Shown one piece after another: positions 1 through 6,093 of a stretch of 6,129 nucleotides of DNA. The position numbers and the translations under genes are program-made. A model generated the notes under the pieces. It was given only the letters and a program-made list of their open reading frames with translations. It ran no database searches and was not told the origin of the DNA. Source of the stretch: an uncultured Caulobacteraceae bacterium (lineage in GTDB: Bacteria > Pseudomonadota > Alphaproteobacteria > Caulobacterales > Caulobacteraceae); the NCBI GenBank assembly GCA_903884915.1, contig CAISGS010000506.1:1-6129 (forward strand). The letters run 5' to 3'. How positions within the stretch are numbered: position 1 is the stretch's first letter; each line of letters starts with the position of its first letter.

Positions 1-26
1 CGAAGGCGGGGACCCAGACCTTTTCA

Positions 27-54
27 CGCTGCATGGAAGCGGCCCTCTGCAGCG
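27..54. repeat. Small perfect hairpin, 7 bp stem
   Basis: CGCTGCA at 27-33 is exactly complementary to TGCAGCG at 48-54, with a 14-base loop. Its right arm shares its last bases with the start of the longer inverted repeat at 52-150, so the two palindromes abut. Neither side has a T-tract, so it is not a canonical intrinsic terminator. A 7 bp stem can arise by chance in GC-rich DNA, hence the modest confidence. Confidence 0.4.
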
Positions 55-150
55 TCATTGCGAGGCGCATTGCGCCGAAGCAACCCAGGGGAACATCTGC
101 TTAGGTCCGTGTCAGTCCTCTGGGTTGCTTCGCTGCGCTCGCAATGACGC
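52..150. repeat. Long imperfect inverted repeat downstream of ubiD
   Basis: The left arm (52-88) and right arm (120-150) pair over two perfect blocks. GCGTCATTGCGAG (52-64) pairs with 138-150, and GAAGCAACCCAG (77-88) pairs with 120-131. Between the blocks the arms differ: the left has 12 bases (65-76) that form part of a small internal palindrome, GGCGCA-T-TGCGCC (64-76), while the right has only GCTGCG (132-137). The loop is 31 bases (89-119). From memory, palindromes with GTCATTGCGAG / CTCGCAATGAC termini are dispersed in many bacterial genomes, including alphaproteobacteria; I take this to be one intergenic copy. It starts 22 bases past the ubiD stop, so it would form a strong hairpin in the ubiD 3' untranslated RNA. 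It lacks a following U-tract, so a role in mRNA 3'-end protection or Rho-assisted termination is inference only. Confidence 0.85.
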
Positions 151-172
151 GGAGATGGGGCAGGAGGGCAAC

Positions 173-1702
173 CTACTTCCAGATCGGCTTGCCCGATCCC
201 GGCAGGCCAAGCCTAGACCATTTGGCACTGACCTCATCAATGACCGACTGGTCCATCCGGATCTCGGTGCCCCATTCGCGCTTGGTTTCAGGCGGCCACT
301 TGTCGGTCGCATCCAGCCCAATCTTCGAGCCCAGACCCGATTCCGGGGAAGCGAAATCCAGATAGTCGATGGGGGTATTTTCCAGAACCGTAATGTCGCG
401 CGCCGGGTCCATCTTGGTCGACATGGCCCACATGACGTCTTTCCAGTCGCGGGCATTGATGTCGGCATCCACAACGATGACCCACTTGGTGTACATGAAC
501 TGGCGCAGGAACGACCAGACGCCCATCATCACGCGCTTGGCATGGCCCGGATAGGCCTTCTTCATCGAGACCACAGCGATCCGGTAGCTACAGCCCTCGG
601 GCGGGAGCCAGAAATCGACGATTTCGGGGAACTGTTGGCATAGGAGCGGGATAAAGACCTCGTTCAGGGCCTCGCCCAGCACGCTCGGCTCGTCTGGTGG
701 ACGGCCCGTGAAGGTGGTCAGATAGATAGGCTTGCGCCGCATGGTGATGGCGCTGACCTGAAAGATCGGGAACGGCTCGACCGAATTATAATAGCCGGTA
801 TGGTCACCATAAGGACCCTCGTCGGCATAGTCATCGAGCAGCACATGACCCTCAATGACGATCTCGGCCTCGGCGGGGACCATCAGGGGCACGGTCTTGG
901 CCGCAACCAACTCGGCCTTGGCCCCGCGCAGCAGACCGGCGAACTGATATTCAGACAGGGTGTCGGGAACCGGCGTCACAGCCGCCAAGATGGTGCCCGG
1001 ATCAGCCCCCAGAACGGCGCAGGCGGGCAGGGGCTCGCGCTTGCCGGACTCTTTCCAGCGACGGTGATGCTGCGCCCCGCCCCGATGGGCCAGCCAGCGC
1101 ATGATGGCGCGGTCCTTGCCCAGAACCTGCATCCGATAGATGCCCAGATTGAAATCGTCCTCGCGGTCCTTGCCCGGACCCTTGGTGACGATAAGCGGCC
1201 AAGTGATCAGGGGGGCAGGCTCGCCCGGCCAGCAGGTCTGGATCGGCAGCTTGGTCAGGTCGATCTGATCGCCGGTCCAGACAATCTCCTGCACCGGGGC
1301 CTTCTTGACCACCTTGGGCCTCATCGACATCACGGTTTTGACCAGAGGCAACATGTCTAGGGCATCGGCAAAGCCCTTGGGCGGCACAGGTTGGCGCAAA
1401 AACGCCAGTATCTCACCAACTTCGCGCAGTTCGCCAGCCGTCGTGCGGGCCTCACCGCCCAGCGTCACGCCCATGGCCACGCGCTTGACCGTGCCAAACA
1501 GGTTGACCAGGCATGGCATGTCCGACGGCTCGCCATCGGCGCGGATGACATTCTCGAACAGGACGGCTGGGCCGCCCTCAGCCAAAAGCCGGGTCTGGAT
1601 CTCGGTCATTTCCAAGACGGTGGAGACCGGCTCGGTGACGCGGACCAACTCGCCCGCCGCCTCTAGCTCGGCAATGAAATCCCTCAGACTGCGATAGGCC
1701 AT
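173..1702 (-). CDS. ubiD: UbiD, 4-hydroxy-3-polyprenylbenzoate decarboxylase
   Basis: This cytoplasmic prenylated-FMN enzyme removes the carboxyl group from 3-polyprenyl-4-hydroxybenzoate in ubiquinone biosynthesis. The protein is 509 residues, close to the roughly 500 of E. coli UbiD, and is recognisable along its whole length. Visible landmarks are DFNLGIYR (183-190), [10 protein letters not shown] (201-210), SEYQFAG (250-256), [12 protein letters not shown] (295-306), FTGRPPDEP (331-339) and PEGCSYR (368-374). By family comparison, Arg190, Glu295 and Asp300 form the catalytic R-E-D set, and Asn185, His206 and Glu251 should hold the metal that anchors prFMN; all are present, so the enzyme looks intact. 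The start ATG (1700-1702) has GGAG six bases upstream and gives the expected N-terminus [10 protein letters not shown]. It lies 50 bp downstream of rsmE on the same strand, so co-transcription is likely. The cofactor-making prenyltransferase UbiX is not in this window and must be encoded elsewhere. Confidence 0.97.
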   Translation of the reverse strand: MAYRSLRDFIAELEAAGELVRVTEPVSTVLEMTEIQTRLLAEGGPAVLFENVIRADGEPSDMPCLVNLFGTVKRVAMGVTLGGEARTTAGELREVGEILAFLRQPVPPKGFADALDMLPLVKTVMSMRPKVVKKAPVQEIVWTGDQIDLTKLPIQTCWPGEPAPLITWPLIVTKGPGKDREDDFNLGIYRMQVLGKDRAIMRWLAHRGGAQHHRRWKESGKREPLPACAVLGADPGTILAAVTPVPDTLSEYQFAGLLRGAKAELVAAKTVPLMVPAEAEIVIEGHVLLDDYADEGPYGDHTGYYNSVEPFPIFQVSAITMRRKPIYLTTFTGRPPDEPSVLGEALNEVFIPLLCQQFPEIVDFWLPPEGCSYRIAVVSMKKAYPGHAKRVMMGVWSFLRQFMYTKWVIVVDADINARDWKDVMWAMSTKMDPARDITVLENTPIDYLDFASPESGLGSKIGLDATDKWPPETKREWGTEIRMDQSVIDEVSAKWSRLGLPGSGKPIWK

Positions 1703-1708
1703 GTGGCG

Positions 1709-1712
1709 CTCC
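1709..1712 (-). promoter_or_regulatory. Ribosome binding site of ubiD
   Basis: Read on the minus strand this is GGAG, six bases before the ubiD ATG. It sits in the 50 bp rsmE-ubiD spacer, where I see no convincing promoter or terminator. This supports both the chosen start and a two-gene transcript. Confidence 0.6.
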
Positions 1713-1752
1713 GGTTACGAGGAGGGGAAACTAGGGCGATGGTGGGGGAAAG

Positions 1753-2481
1753 TCACCCTTTGGCGTCGCACCAATCGCCCAAGGCCGCTTGCCAGAGGCT
1801 TAGAGCACTGATGGCGGCCGTATCGGCCCGCAGAATGCGAGGGCCGAGGGTCACAGGCACCACCTGGCCTAAGGCGCGCAGGCGGGCGCGTTCTTCAGGG
1901 GCAAAGCCGCCTTCGGGACCGATCAGCACGGCCCACGGGCCCGAGCCTTGCCCCGCAAGGGCGCTAAGCACGGGCTGGGCGTCCCCAGCCTCGTCGCAGA
2001 ACATCAGCTGGCGGGTATCCCATCCGCTGAGAAGGCTCTCCAGAGGCTGAGGCGCAACAACCTGCGGCACATCCAGCCTTTCGCACTGCTCAGCCGCCTC
2101 GGTGGCGATGGCTTGCAGGCGCTCAAGATTGACGTGCCCAGCATTGGTCCGCCGCGTGGTGATCAAGCGGATACGCCGACAGCCCAGCTCAACCGCCTTT
2201 TCGATGATGGTTTCCAAGGGGCCGCGCTTGACCAATGCCACGATCAGATCGAGGTCTGGGCCTTCGGTCTGGACCGCCAACTGTCGCTCGACCGTCAACT
2301 GACAGGCCTTCTTGGTGATCAGGCTGAGTGTGGCCAACCACGCCCCATCCCGGCCATTGAACAGGGCCACCTCATCGCCAAGGCCAAGACGCATGACCGA
2401 CGTCAGATAGCGCGCCTGCTCGGGCTTAAGCACCAGTGCGACGTCAAGAGACAGATCATCAGGAACAAAAAGGCGTATCAT
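1753..2481 (-). CDS. rsmE: RsmE, 16S rRNA (uracil(1498)-N3)-methyltransferase
   Basis: RsmE uses S-adenosylmethionine to methylate N3 of U1498 in 16S rRNA near the decoding centre. The 242-residue protein has the normal family length and order. An N-terminal PUA-like RNA-binding part (about 1-72, beginning MIRLFVPDDL) is followed by a SPOUT methyltransferase domain with a C-terminal trefoil knot. Diagnostic motifs are KRGPLETIIEKAVELG (85-100), EAAEQCER (128-135), IGPEGGF (187-193) and LGPRILRADTAA (212-223); the last two line the SAM pocket in the family. The Asp in RADTA, where enterobacteria usually have Glu, is a form I associate with alphaproteobacteria. No strong Shine-Dalgarno precedes the ATG (AAGGTG lies about 14 bases upstream), but the N-terminus fits the family. 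In many alphaproteobacteria rsmE sits beside gshA or ubiA; here ubiD follows it instead. It is divergent from ppk2. Confidence 0.96.
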   Translation of the reverse strand: MIRLFVPDDLSLDVALVLKPEQARYLTSVMRLGLGDEVALFNGRDGAWLATLSLITKKACQLTVERQLAVQTEGPDLDLIVALVKRGPLETIIEKAVELGCRRIRLITTRRTNAGHVNLERLQAIATEAAEQCERLDVPQVVAPQPLESLLSGWDTRQLMFCDEAGDAQPVLSALAGQGSGPWAVLIGPEGGFAPEERARLRALGQVVPVTLGPRILRADTAAISALSLWQAALGDWCDAKG

Positions 2482-2491
2482 GGGTTCGATT

Positions 2492-2520
2492 TTGCACCTT
2501 TGTGGGCCTCGCCGCTAGAC
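2492..2520 (+). promoter_or_regulatory. Candidate housekeeping promoter for ppk2
   Basis: In the 85 bp divergent spacer, TTGCAC (2492-2497) and CTAGAC (2515-2520) are separated by exactly 17 bases. They partly match the alphaproteobacterial sigma-70-type pattern TTGAC-N17-CTATAT. Transcription would start near 2527, leaving a leader of about 40 bases before the ppk2 ATG. The -35 box is reasonable and the -10 box is weak. I found no equally good minus-strand promoter for rsmE in the same spacer. Confidence 0.35.
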
Positions 2521-2552
2521 CGAGCGCACGGCAAAGCCTGCGCAGAACGTCC

Positions 2553-2558
2553 GAGAGG
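2553..2558 (+). promoter_or_regulatory. Ribosome binding site of ppk2
   Basis: GAGAGG lies eight bases before the ppk2 ATG at 2567, a good purine-rich Shine-Dalgarno that supports this start over later in-frame ATGs. Confidence 0.6.
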
Positions 2559-2566
2559 TAACGACC

Positions 2567-3349
2567 ATGCCCAAATCTGCCGAGAAAAAGGCTACCGCCT
2601 TGGCCTATGACGCCGATCTGAGGGACCTTCAGATTCAGTTGGTCAATATACAGGTCTGGGCCATGGCCAAGGGCCGCAAGATCGTCATCCTGTTTGAGGG
2701 GCGTGACGCCTCGGGCAAGGACGGCACGATCAAACGGATTATCGAGCATCTGGCGGTGCGAAATACCCGCGTCATTGCCCTGCCCAAACCGTCTGACCGG
2801 GACAAGAGCCTCTGGTGGTTCCAGCGTTATGTCGAACATCTGCCAGCCGCCGGTGAGATCGTGATCTTCAACCGCTCTTGGTACAATCGGGCCGGGGTCG
2901 AGCGGGTGATGGGCTTTTCTACGCCCGACCAGCAGGCCGACTTCCTCAATGACGCCCCCAATTTCGAGCACATGCTGATCGAGGCCGACATTACCTTGAT
3001 CAAGATTTGGCTGGATATTGACCGCAATGAGCAGGTTCGCCGCCTAAAGGCGCGCCGCGCCGATCCCCTAAAGCGGCTGAAGGTCAGTGCCATGGACGAT
3101 GTGGCCGAAGCCAAATGGTGCGACTATTCCGTCGCCCGCAATGAGATGCTGACCCGCACCAGCACCGCCTCTGCCCCGTGGGTTTGCGTTCGAGCCGATC
3201 ATAAGAAGACCGCTCGTCTCAATGTCATTCGCCACATCTTGCACGTGATTAAGCCGCCGAAACTGGCAAACCACGTCCCCAAGCCGGACCCGGAGGTGCT
3301 CTTTACCTTCGAGCCCTCCGCTATTGTCGATGGACGCTTGGCCCCTTGA
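2567..3349 (+). CDS. ppk2: Polyphosphate kinase 2 (class I PPK2)
   Basis: PPK2 moves phosphate between inorganic polyphosphate and nucleoside diphosphates, so polyphosphate stores can regenerate ATP or GTP; the protein is cytoplasmic. The 260 residues form a single P-loop domain typical of class I. The Walker A loop is EGRDASGKDGT (44-54). The Walker B segment and its extension, IVIFNRSWYNRAGVERVMGF (98-117), carry the class signature SWYNRAGVE.VMGF. A basic lid follows at 158-177 (RRLKARRADPLKRLKVSAMD), then a Trp-x-Asp-Tyr element (184-187), PW.CVRAD (204-211) and RLNVIRHIL (217-225). The position that is commonly Asp in FDRSWYNR is Asn102 here. Asn at this place is, from memory, normal in class III PPK2 and may occur in some class I members, so I do not call the enzyme inactive. 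The gene stands alone on its strand, divergent from rsmE and converging on the GGT-family gene with a 7 bp gap. No ppk1 or ppx lies nearby. Confidence 0.93.
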   Translation: MPKSAEKKATALAYDADLRDLQIQLVNIQVWAMAKGRKIVILFEGRDASGKDGTIKRIIEHLAVRNTRVIALPKPSDRDKSLWWFQRYVEHLPAAGEIVIFNRSWYNRAGVERVMGFSTPDQQADFLNDAPNFEHMLIEADITLIKIWLDIDRNEQVRRLKARRADPLKRLKVSAMDDVAEAKWCDYSVARNEMLTRTSTASAPWVCVRADHKKTARLNVIRHILHVIKPPKLANHVPKPDPEVLFTFEPSAIVDGRLAP

Positions 3350-3370
3350 GCCGCCGCTAATAGGCCAGCG
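3335..3370. terminator. Possible bidirectional hairpin over the ppk2/GGT stops
   Basis: CGCT-(T)-GGCC (3335-3343) can pair with GGCCAGCG (3363-3370). This gives an eight base-pair stem with one bulged T and a 19-base loop that contains both convergent stop codons. There is no T-tract on either strand, so this is not a classical intrinsic terminator. With only 7 bp between the genes, any terminator must lie inside coding sequence, which makes the hairpin worth noting but weakly supported. Confidence 0.25.
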
Positions 3371-5132
3371 CCAGACCATCCTTGCGCATTTCAGAGGCCG
3401 CCGCATACCGGCCTTCGAACCGCTGGATGGCCTGATAGCCGCCAAAGCCGCCGTCTGATGGGCCAAACTTCCAGCCTAAGGCGGCTAGGCCCTCCCGGGT
3501 GGCTTGGGGAACGCCCGTTTCCAGCCTCAAGGTTCCGACACCGTCCTGAGGCTCGCCCGTCGGTTCGCTTGAGCCTTCGTGATGCCAACGCGGATTGTCC
3601 CCGGCGGCCTGCACATCCAGACCATGGTCGGTCATGTTGATGATGACCTGCGCCTGACCTTGCGGCTGCATGTCCCCGCCCATGACCCCAAAGGCCAGCA
3701 GCGGCGCGCCATCCTTGCAGGCAAAGCCCGGAATAATGGTCTGAAACGGCCTCTTTCCCGGCGCATAGAGATTGGGGTGGCCATCGTTCAGATTGAACAG
3801 CTCGCCCCGGTCTTGGAACATGAAGCCCATATTGTCCGGCACCAGCCCCGATCCCATGCCGCGATAGTTGGACTGGATCAGCGAGACCATCATGCCGTCG
3901 GAATCGGCGGTACAGAAATAGGTGGTGTCGCCATGGCTGGGCGCTTGGCCTGCATAGACGGGCGTCAAGATTCGGTCTGGACGGATCAGCTTGGCGCGCT
4001 GGGCGGCATAGTCCTTAGAATTGAGCCATTCGAGCGGAATCTTGCCAAAATCAGGATCGGCAAAGAACTTGGCGCGGTCCTCAAAGGCCAGACGCTTGGC
4101 CTCAATCTGATGGTGCAGGCTGGCCGTGGTCTGGAAGCCCATGCCCGGTAGATCAAAATTTTCGAGGATGTTGAGCATCTGTAGCGTGCTCAGACCTTGG
4201 CTGTTGGGGGCCAAGCCATAGACATCGGTGCCGTGATAGTTGGTGACCAGAGGCTTGGTCCACTGTGCATGATGGCTGGCCAGATCCTGCTTGGTCATCC
4301 AACCATCAATGCGCTTGAAATAGCGCTCGATACCATCAGCGATCTCGCCCTCATAGAAAGCCGCCCGTCCACCCGCCGCGATCTTGCGGTAGGTCTTGGC
4401 CAGATCGGGGTTGCGGAAAATCTCGCCCTCACGCGGTGTCGCTCCGGTCGCGGCATAGGTCCGCTTGAAGTTTTCGACCTCTTCGATGCCCTGATTTGGC
4501 ATTGTGAAGCGCTGGTGGCTTGCCTTGAGATAGTAGGCGATGGTCTGGGCCACGGGCTGGCCCTGCTCGGCTAGGGCAATGGCGGGCTCGAACAGATCGG
4601 CCCACGGAAGGCGGCCATAGCGCTGATGCAGTTCCCACCAAGCATCCACGGCACCCGGTACCGAGACGGAAACGGCGCCGTAAGCATTGATGTGCCCGTT
4701 GCGCGCGCGGGCCCGCTGGGTCTCCAAGGACAGGCCACGCGGTGAGCGACCTGAGCCATTGAGGCCAACCACCTGCTTGGTCTTGGGGTCCCACAGCATG
4801 GCAAAACAGTCGCCGCCGACGCCGCAAGAAACCGGCTCCAAAAATCCGAGCGCCGCATTGGCGGCAATGGCGGCATCGACCGCTGATCCGCCCTTTCGCA
4901 GGATGTCGACGGCGATCAGGCTGGCATTGGGGTGAGCGGTGGCGGCAGCCCCCGAGCGTCCCCAAACCGGCGAGCGCGAGGCATAGCTGGCCCCAGCAAT
5001 ACGGTCACCGCCATGCATATCTGGCCGCTGCAAATTGTTTACGGGGGGCGCCCCCGTGGCCGACGCTGCACGCGCTAGGCTCGGCACCGCGGCGATCAGA
5101 GGCAAGGAGGCCAGAAAGGTGCGGCGGCGCAT
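3357..5132 (-). CDS. ggt: Gamma-glutamyltransferase-family protein, Tat-exported
   Basis: This is a self-processing N-terminal-nucleophile hydrolase of the gamma-glutamyltransferase/cephalosporin acylase superfamily. Starting at ATG 5130-5132 it is 591 residues. AAGGGA lies seven bases upstream, and the protein then opens with MRRRTFLASL, a twin-arginine (Tat) signal with likely cleavage after ARA (20-22) or ASA (23-25), so it should act in the periplasm. An upstream in-frame ATG at 5264 would bury the signal and is rejected. Family landmarks are RKGGSAVDAA (79-88), GVGGDCF (104-110), NGSGRSP (125-131) and NSQG (310-313). The autocleavage site DTTYF places the nucleophile at Thr403, leaving a small subunit of 189 residues, as in E. 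coli GGT. VMGGDMQPQGQ (483-493) and NPRWHHEG (513-520) follow. The lid-loop region is about ten residues shorter than in E. coli, and several glutathione-binding residues differ, so it resembles the YwrD/acylase-like branch. The true substrate is uncertain. It converges on ppk2 and is divergent from the next gene. Confidence 0.9.
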   Translation of the reverse strand: MRRRTFLASLPLIAAVPSLARAASATGAPPVNNLQRPDMHGGDRIAGASYASRSPVWGRSGAAATAHPNASLIAVDILRKGGSAVDAAIAANAALGFLEPVSCGVGGDCFAMLWDPKTKQVVGLNGSGRSPRGLSLETQRARARNGHINAYGAVSVSVPGAVDAWWELHQRYGRLPWADLFEPAIALAEQGQPVAQTIAYYLKASHQRFTMPNQGIEEVENFKRTYAATGATPREGEIFRNPDLAKTYRKIAAGGRAAFYEGEIADGIERYFKRIDGWMTKQDLASHHAQWTKPLVTNYHGTDVYGLAPNSQGLSTLQMLNILENFDLPGMGFQTTASLHHQIEAKRLAFEDRAKFFADPDFGKIPLEWLNSKDYAAQRAKLIRPDRILTPVYAGQAPSHGDTTYFCTADSDGMMVSLIQSNYRGMGSGLVPDNMGFMFQDRGELFNLNDGHPNLYAPGKRPFQTIIPGFACKDGAPLLAFGVMGGDMQPQGQAQVIINMTDHGLDVQAAGDNPRWHHEGSSEPTGEPQDGVGTLRLETGVPQATREGLAALGWKFGPSDGGFGGYQAIQRFEGRYAAASEMRKDGLALAY

Positions 5133-5202
5133 GGGCAAATCCCTTATGGTGACGATCAGGGCCGTTATTGAGGCCCATTCGCGATTGAAGGTAACGCAAA
5201 CC
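5133..5202. other. Divergent intergenic region
   Basis: This spacer lies between the start of the GGT-family gene and the most likely start of the NAD(P)-binding protein; it reaches 5262 if the latter starts at ATG 5263. Promoters for both genes should lie here or slightly further right. I searched both strands for -35/-10 pairs and found only weak matches, with no TTAA-N7-TTAA type CtrA site, so no promoter is called. Confidence 0.4.
5140..5145 (-). promoter_or_regulatory. Ribosome binding site of the GGT-family gene
   Basis: On the minus strand this reads AAGGGA, seven bases before the ATG at 5132. It decides the start: translation from here places the twin-arginine motif at residues 3-4, while the longer reading frame begun at 5264 would place it after 44 unrelated residues. 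Confidence 0.6.
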
Positions 5203-6084
5203 TTGGGGCGTTCCAGTCCAAACCCATCAGCCGGTCCGACGCAGCGCCCAAAGCTGCCCATCATGGTCTTGGGCGCGAGCAGTCTGGTCGGGCGCTATGT
5301 GCTGCCGCAGGCTGCGGATCGGGGCCTGTCGGTACGAGGCCTAGGGCGTAAGGCGGGGGCAGGCGATTGGGTCATGGCGGATCTGGCCGCACCAAACCTG
5401 CAAGATCAGTTGCCGGACCTGTCTGTGGTAATCTGCGCAGCCTCCCTTTGGGTTCTACCACAGGCCTTGGAGGCGCTAGCCGCGCGCGGCATGACCCGTC
5501 TGGTGGCCTTTTCATCGACCAGTCGCTTTACCAAAACGGCGTCCAACCATGCGGGCGAGCGGGCCGTGGCCGAGCGGCTTAAGGTGGCCGAAGAGGCTGT
5601 GATCGCCTTTTGCGAGGCGCGCAATATTGGCTGGACCTTGCTTAGGCCGACCCTGATCTATGCCGAGGGTCAGGACCAAAATATCAGCCGTCTGGCCGGA
5701 CTGATCCGCAAGATCGGGGTCTTGCCCATTGCGGGGCAAGGTCTTGGCCGTCGCCAGCCTGTTCACGGTCAGGATCTGGCGCGCGCAGCCCTCGATGCTG
5801 CCGCAAGCCCCGCTGCCATCAACCGGGCCTATGATCTGCCGGGCGGTGAAACCCTCACCTACCGCGCCATGGCCGAGCGGGTCTTTACCGGTCTGGGCCG
5901 CAAGCCCCTGATTCTGTCTGTGCCTTTGCCGCTCTGGCGTCTGGGCCTAAGTCTCGCCGCCCCGCTCTTGCCGGGAGCCACCTCGGCGATGGGTGAACGC
6001 ATGGCAGAGGATCTGGTGTTTGATGGAGCCCCCGCCGTTCGCGACTTCGGCTGGTCCCCGAGAGATTTCCATCCGCAGTTTTGA
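5203..6084 (+). CDS. NAD(P)-binding Rossmann-fold protein, atypical SDR family
   Basis: This is a protein of the NAD-dependent epimerase/dehydratase-like (extended or atypical SDR) group with unknown substrate. From TTG 5203 it has 293 residues; from ATG 5263 it has 273. The nucleotide-binding loop is VLGASSLVG (22-30), followed by RGLGR (45-49), MADL (58-61), VVICAAS (75-81), VAFSSTS (101-107), LRPTLIY (147-153) and QPVHGQDLA (185-193). The catalytic Tyr-x3-Lys pair of classical SDRs is missing: where it is expected the sequence runs SNHAGERAVAERLK. The protein may therefore be a non-classical reductase/epimerase or a binding protein; similar proteins include NDUFA9-like and sugar-epimerase-like SDRs. 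The start is uncertain. ATG 5263 leaves only MVLGAS, which clips the first beta strand, and has no ribosome binding site. TTG 5203 has GAAGG 11 bases upstream and restores the strand. ATG 5146 and ATG 5131 are also in frame, the latter touching the GGT start. The C-terminus ends just before a repeat. Confidence 0.8.
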   Translation: MGRSSPNPSAGPTQRPKLPIMVLGASSLVGRYVLPQAADRGLSVRGLGRKAGAGDWVMADLAAPNLQDQLPDLSVVICAASLWVLPQALEALAARGMTRLVAFSSTSRFTKTASNHAGERAVAERLKVAEEAVIAFCEARNIGWTLLRPTLIYAEGQDQNISRLAGLIRKIGVLPIAGQGLGRRQPVHGQDLARAALDAAASPAAINRAYDLPGGETLTYRAMAERVFTGLGRKPLILSVPLPLWRLGLSLAAPLLPGATSAMGERMAEDLVFDGAPAVRDFGWSPRDFHPQF

Positions 6085-6093
6085 GGGAGAAAA

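Noticed and set aside
52..150. Inverted repeat as an IS element, CRISPR repeat or intrinsic terminator
   Set aside because: There is no transposase frame, no repeat-spacer periodicity and no T-tract after the stem on either strand.
125..1360. Long plus-strand reading frames (172 and 186 codons) opposite ubiD
   Set aside because: They lie wholly or largely antisense to a full-length, clearly conserved ubiD, resemble no family, and are expected in GC-rich DNA where antisense stops are rare.
1948..2610. 220-codon plus-strand frame across rsmE and into the start of ppk2
   Set aside because: It is antisense to most of rsmE, overlaps the true ppk2 start in another frame and has no recognisable domain.
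2459..2971. 170-codon minus-strand frame overlapping the rsmE start and ppk2
   Set aside because: It is antisense to the conserved Walker A and B region of ppk2 and resembles no family.
3579..4574. 190- and 125-codon plus-strand frames opposite the GGT-family gene
   Set aside because: Both are shadows of the strongly conserved GGT coding region.
5035..5202. Far upstream ATG (5035) for the NAD(P)-binding protein
   Set aside because: It lies about 100 bp inside the GGT coding region opposite its signal peptide; the added residues look like antisense translation and precede the Rossmann fold without any domain.
5133..5264. 44-residue N-terminal extension of the GGT-family protein
   Set aside because: It would place the twin-arginine signal internally, it lacks a ribosome binding site, and it runs into the divergent gene; the start at 5132 explains the sequence better.
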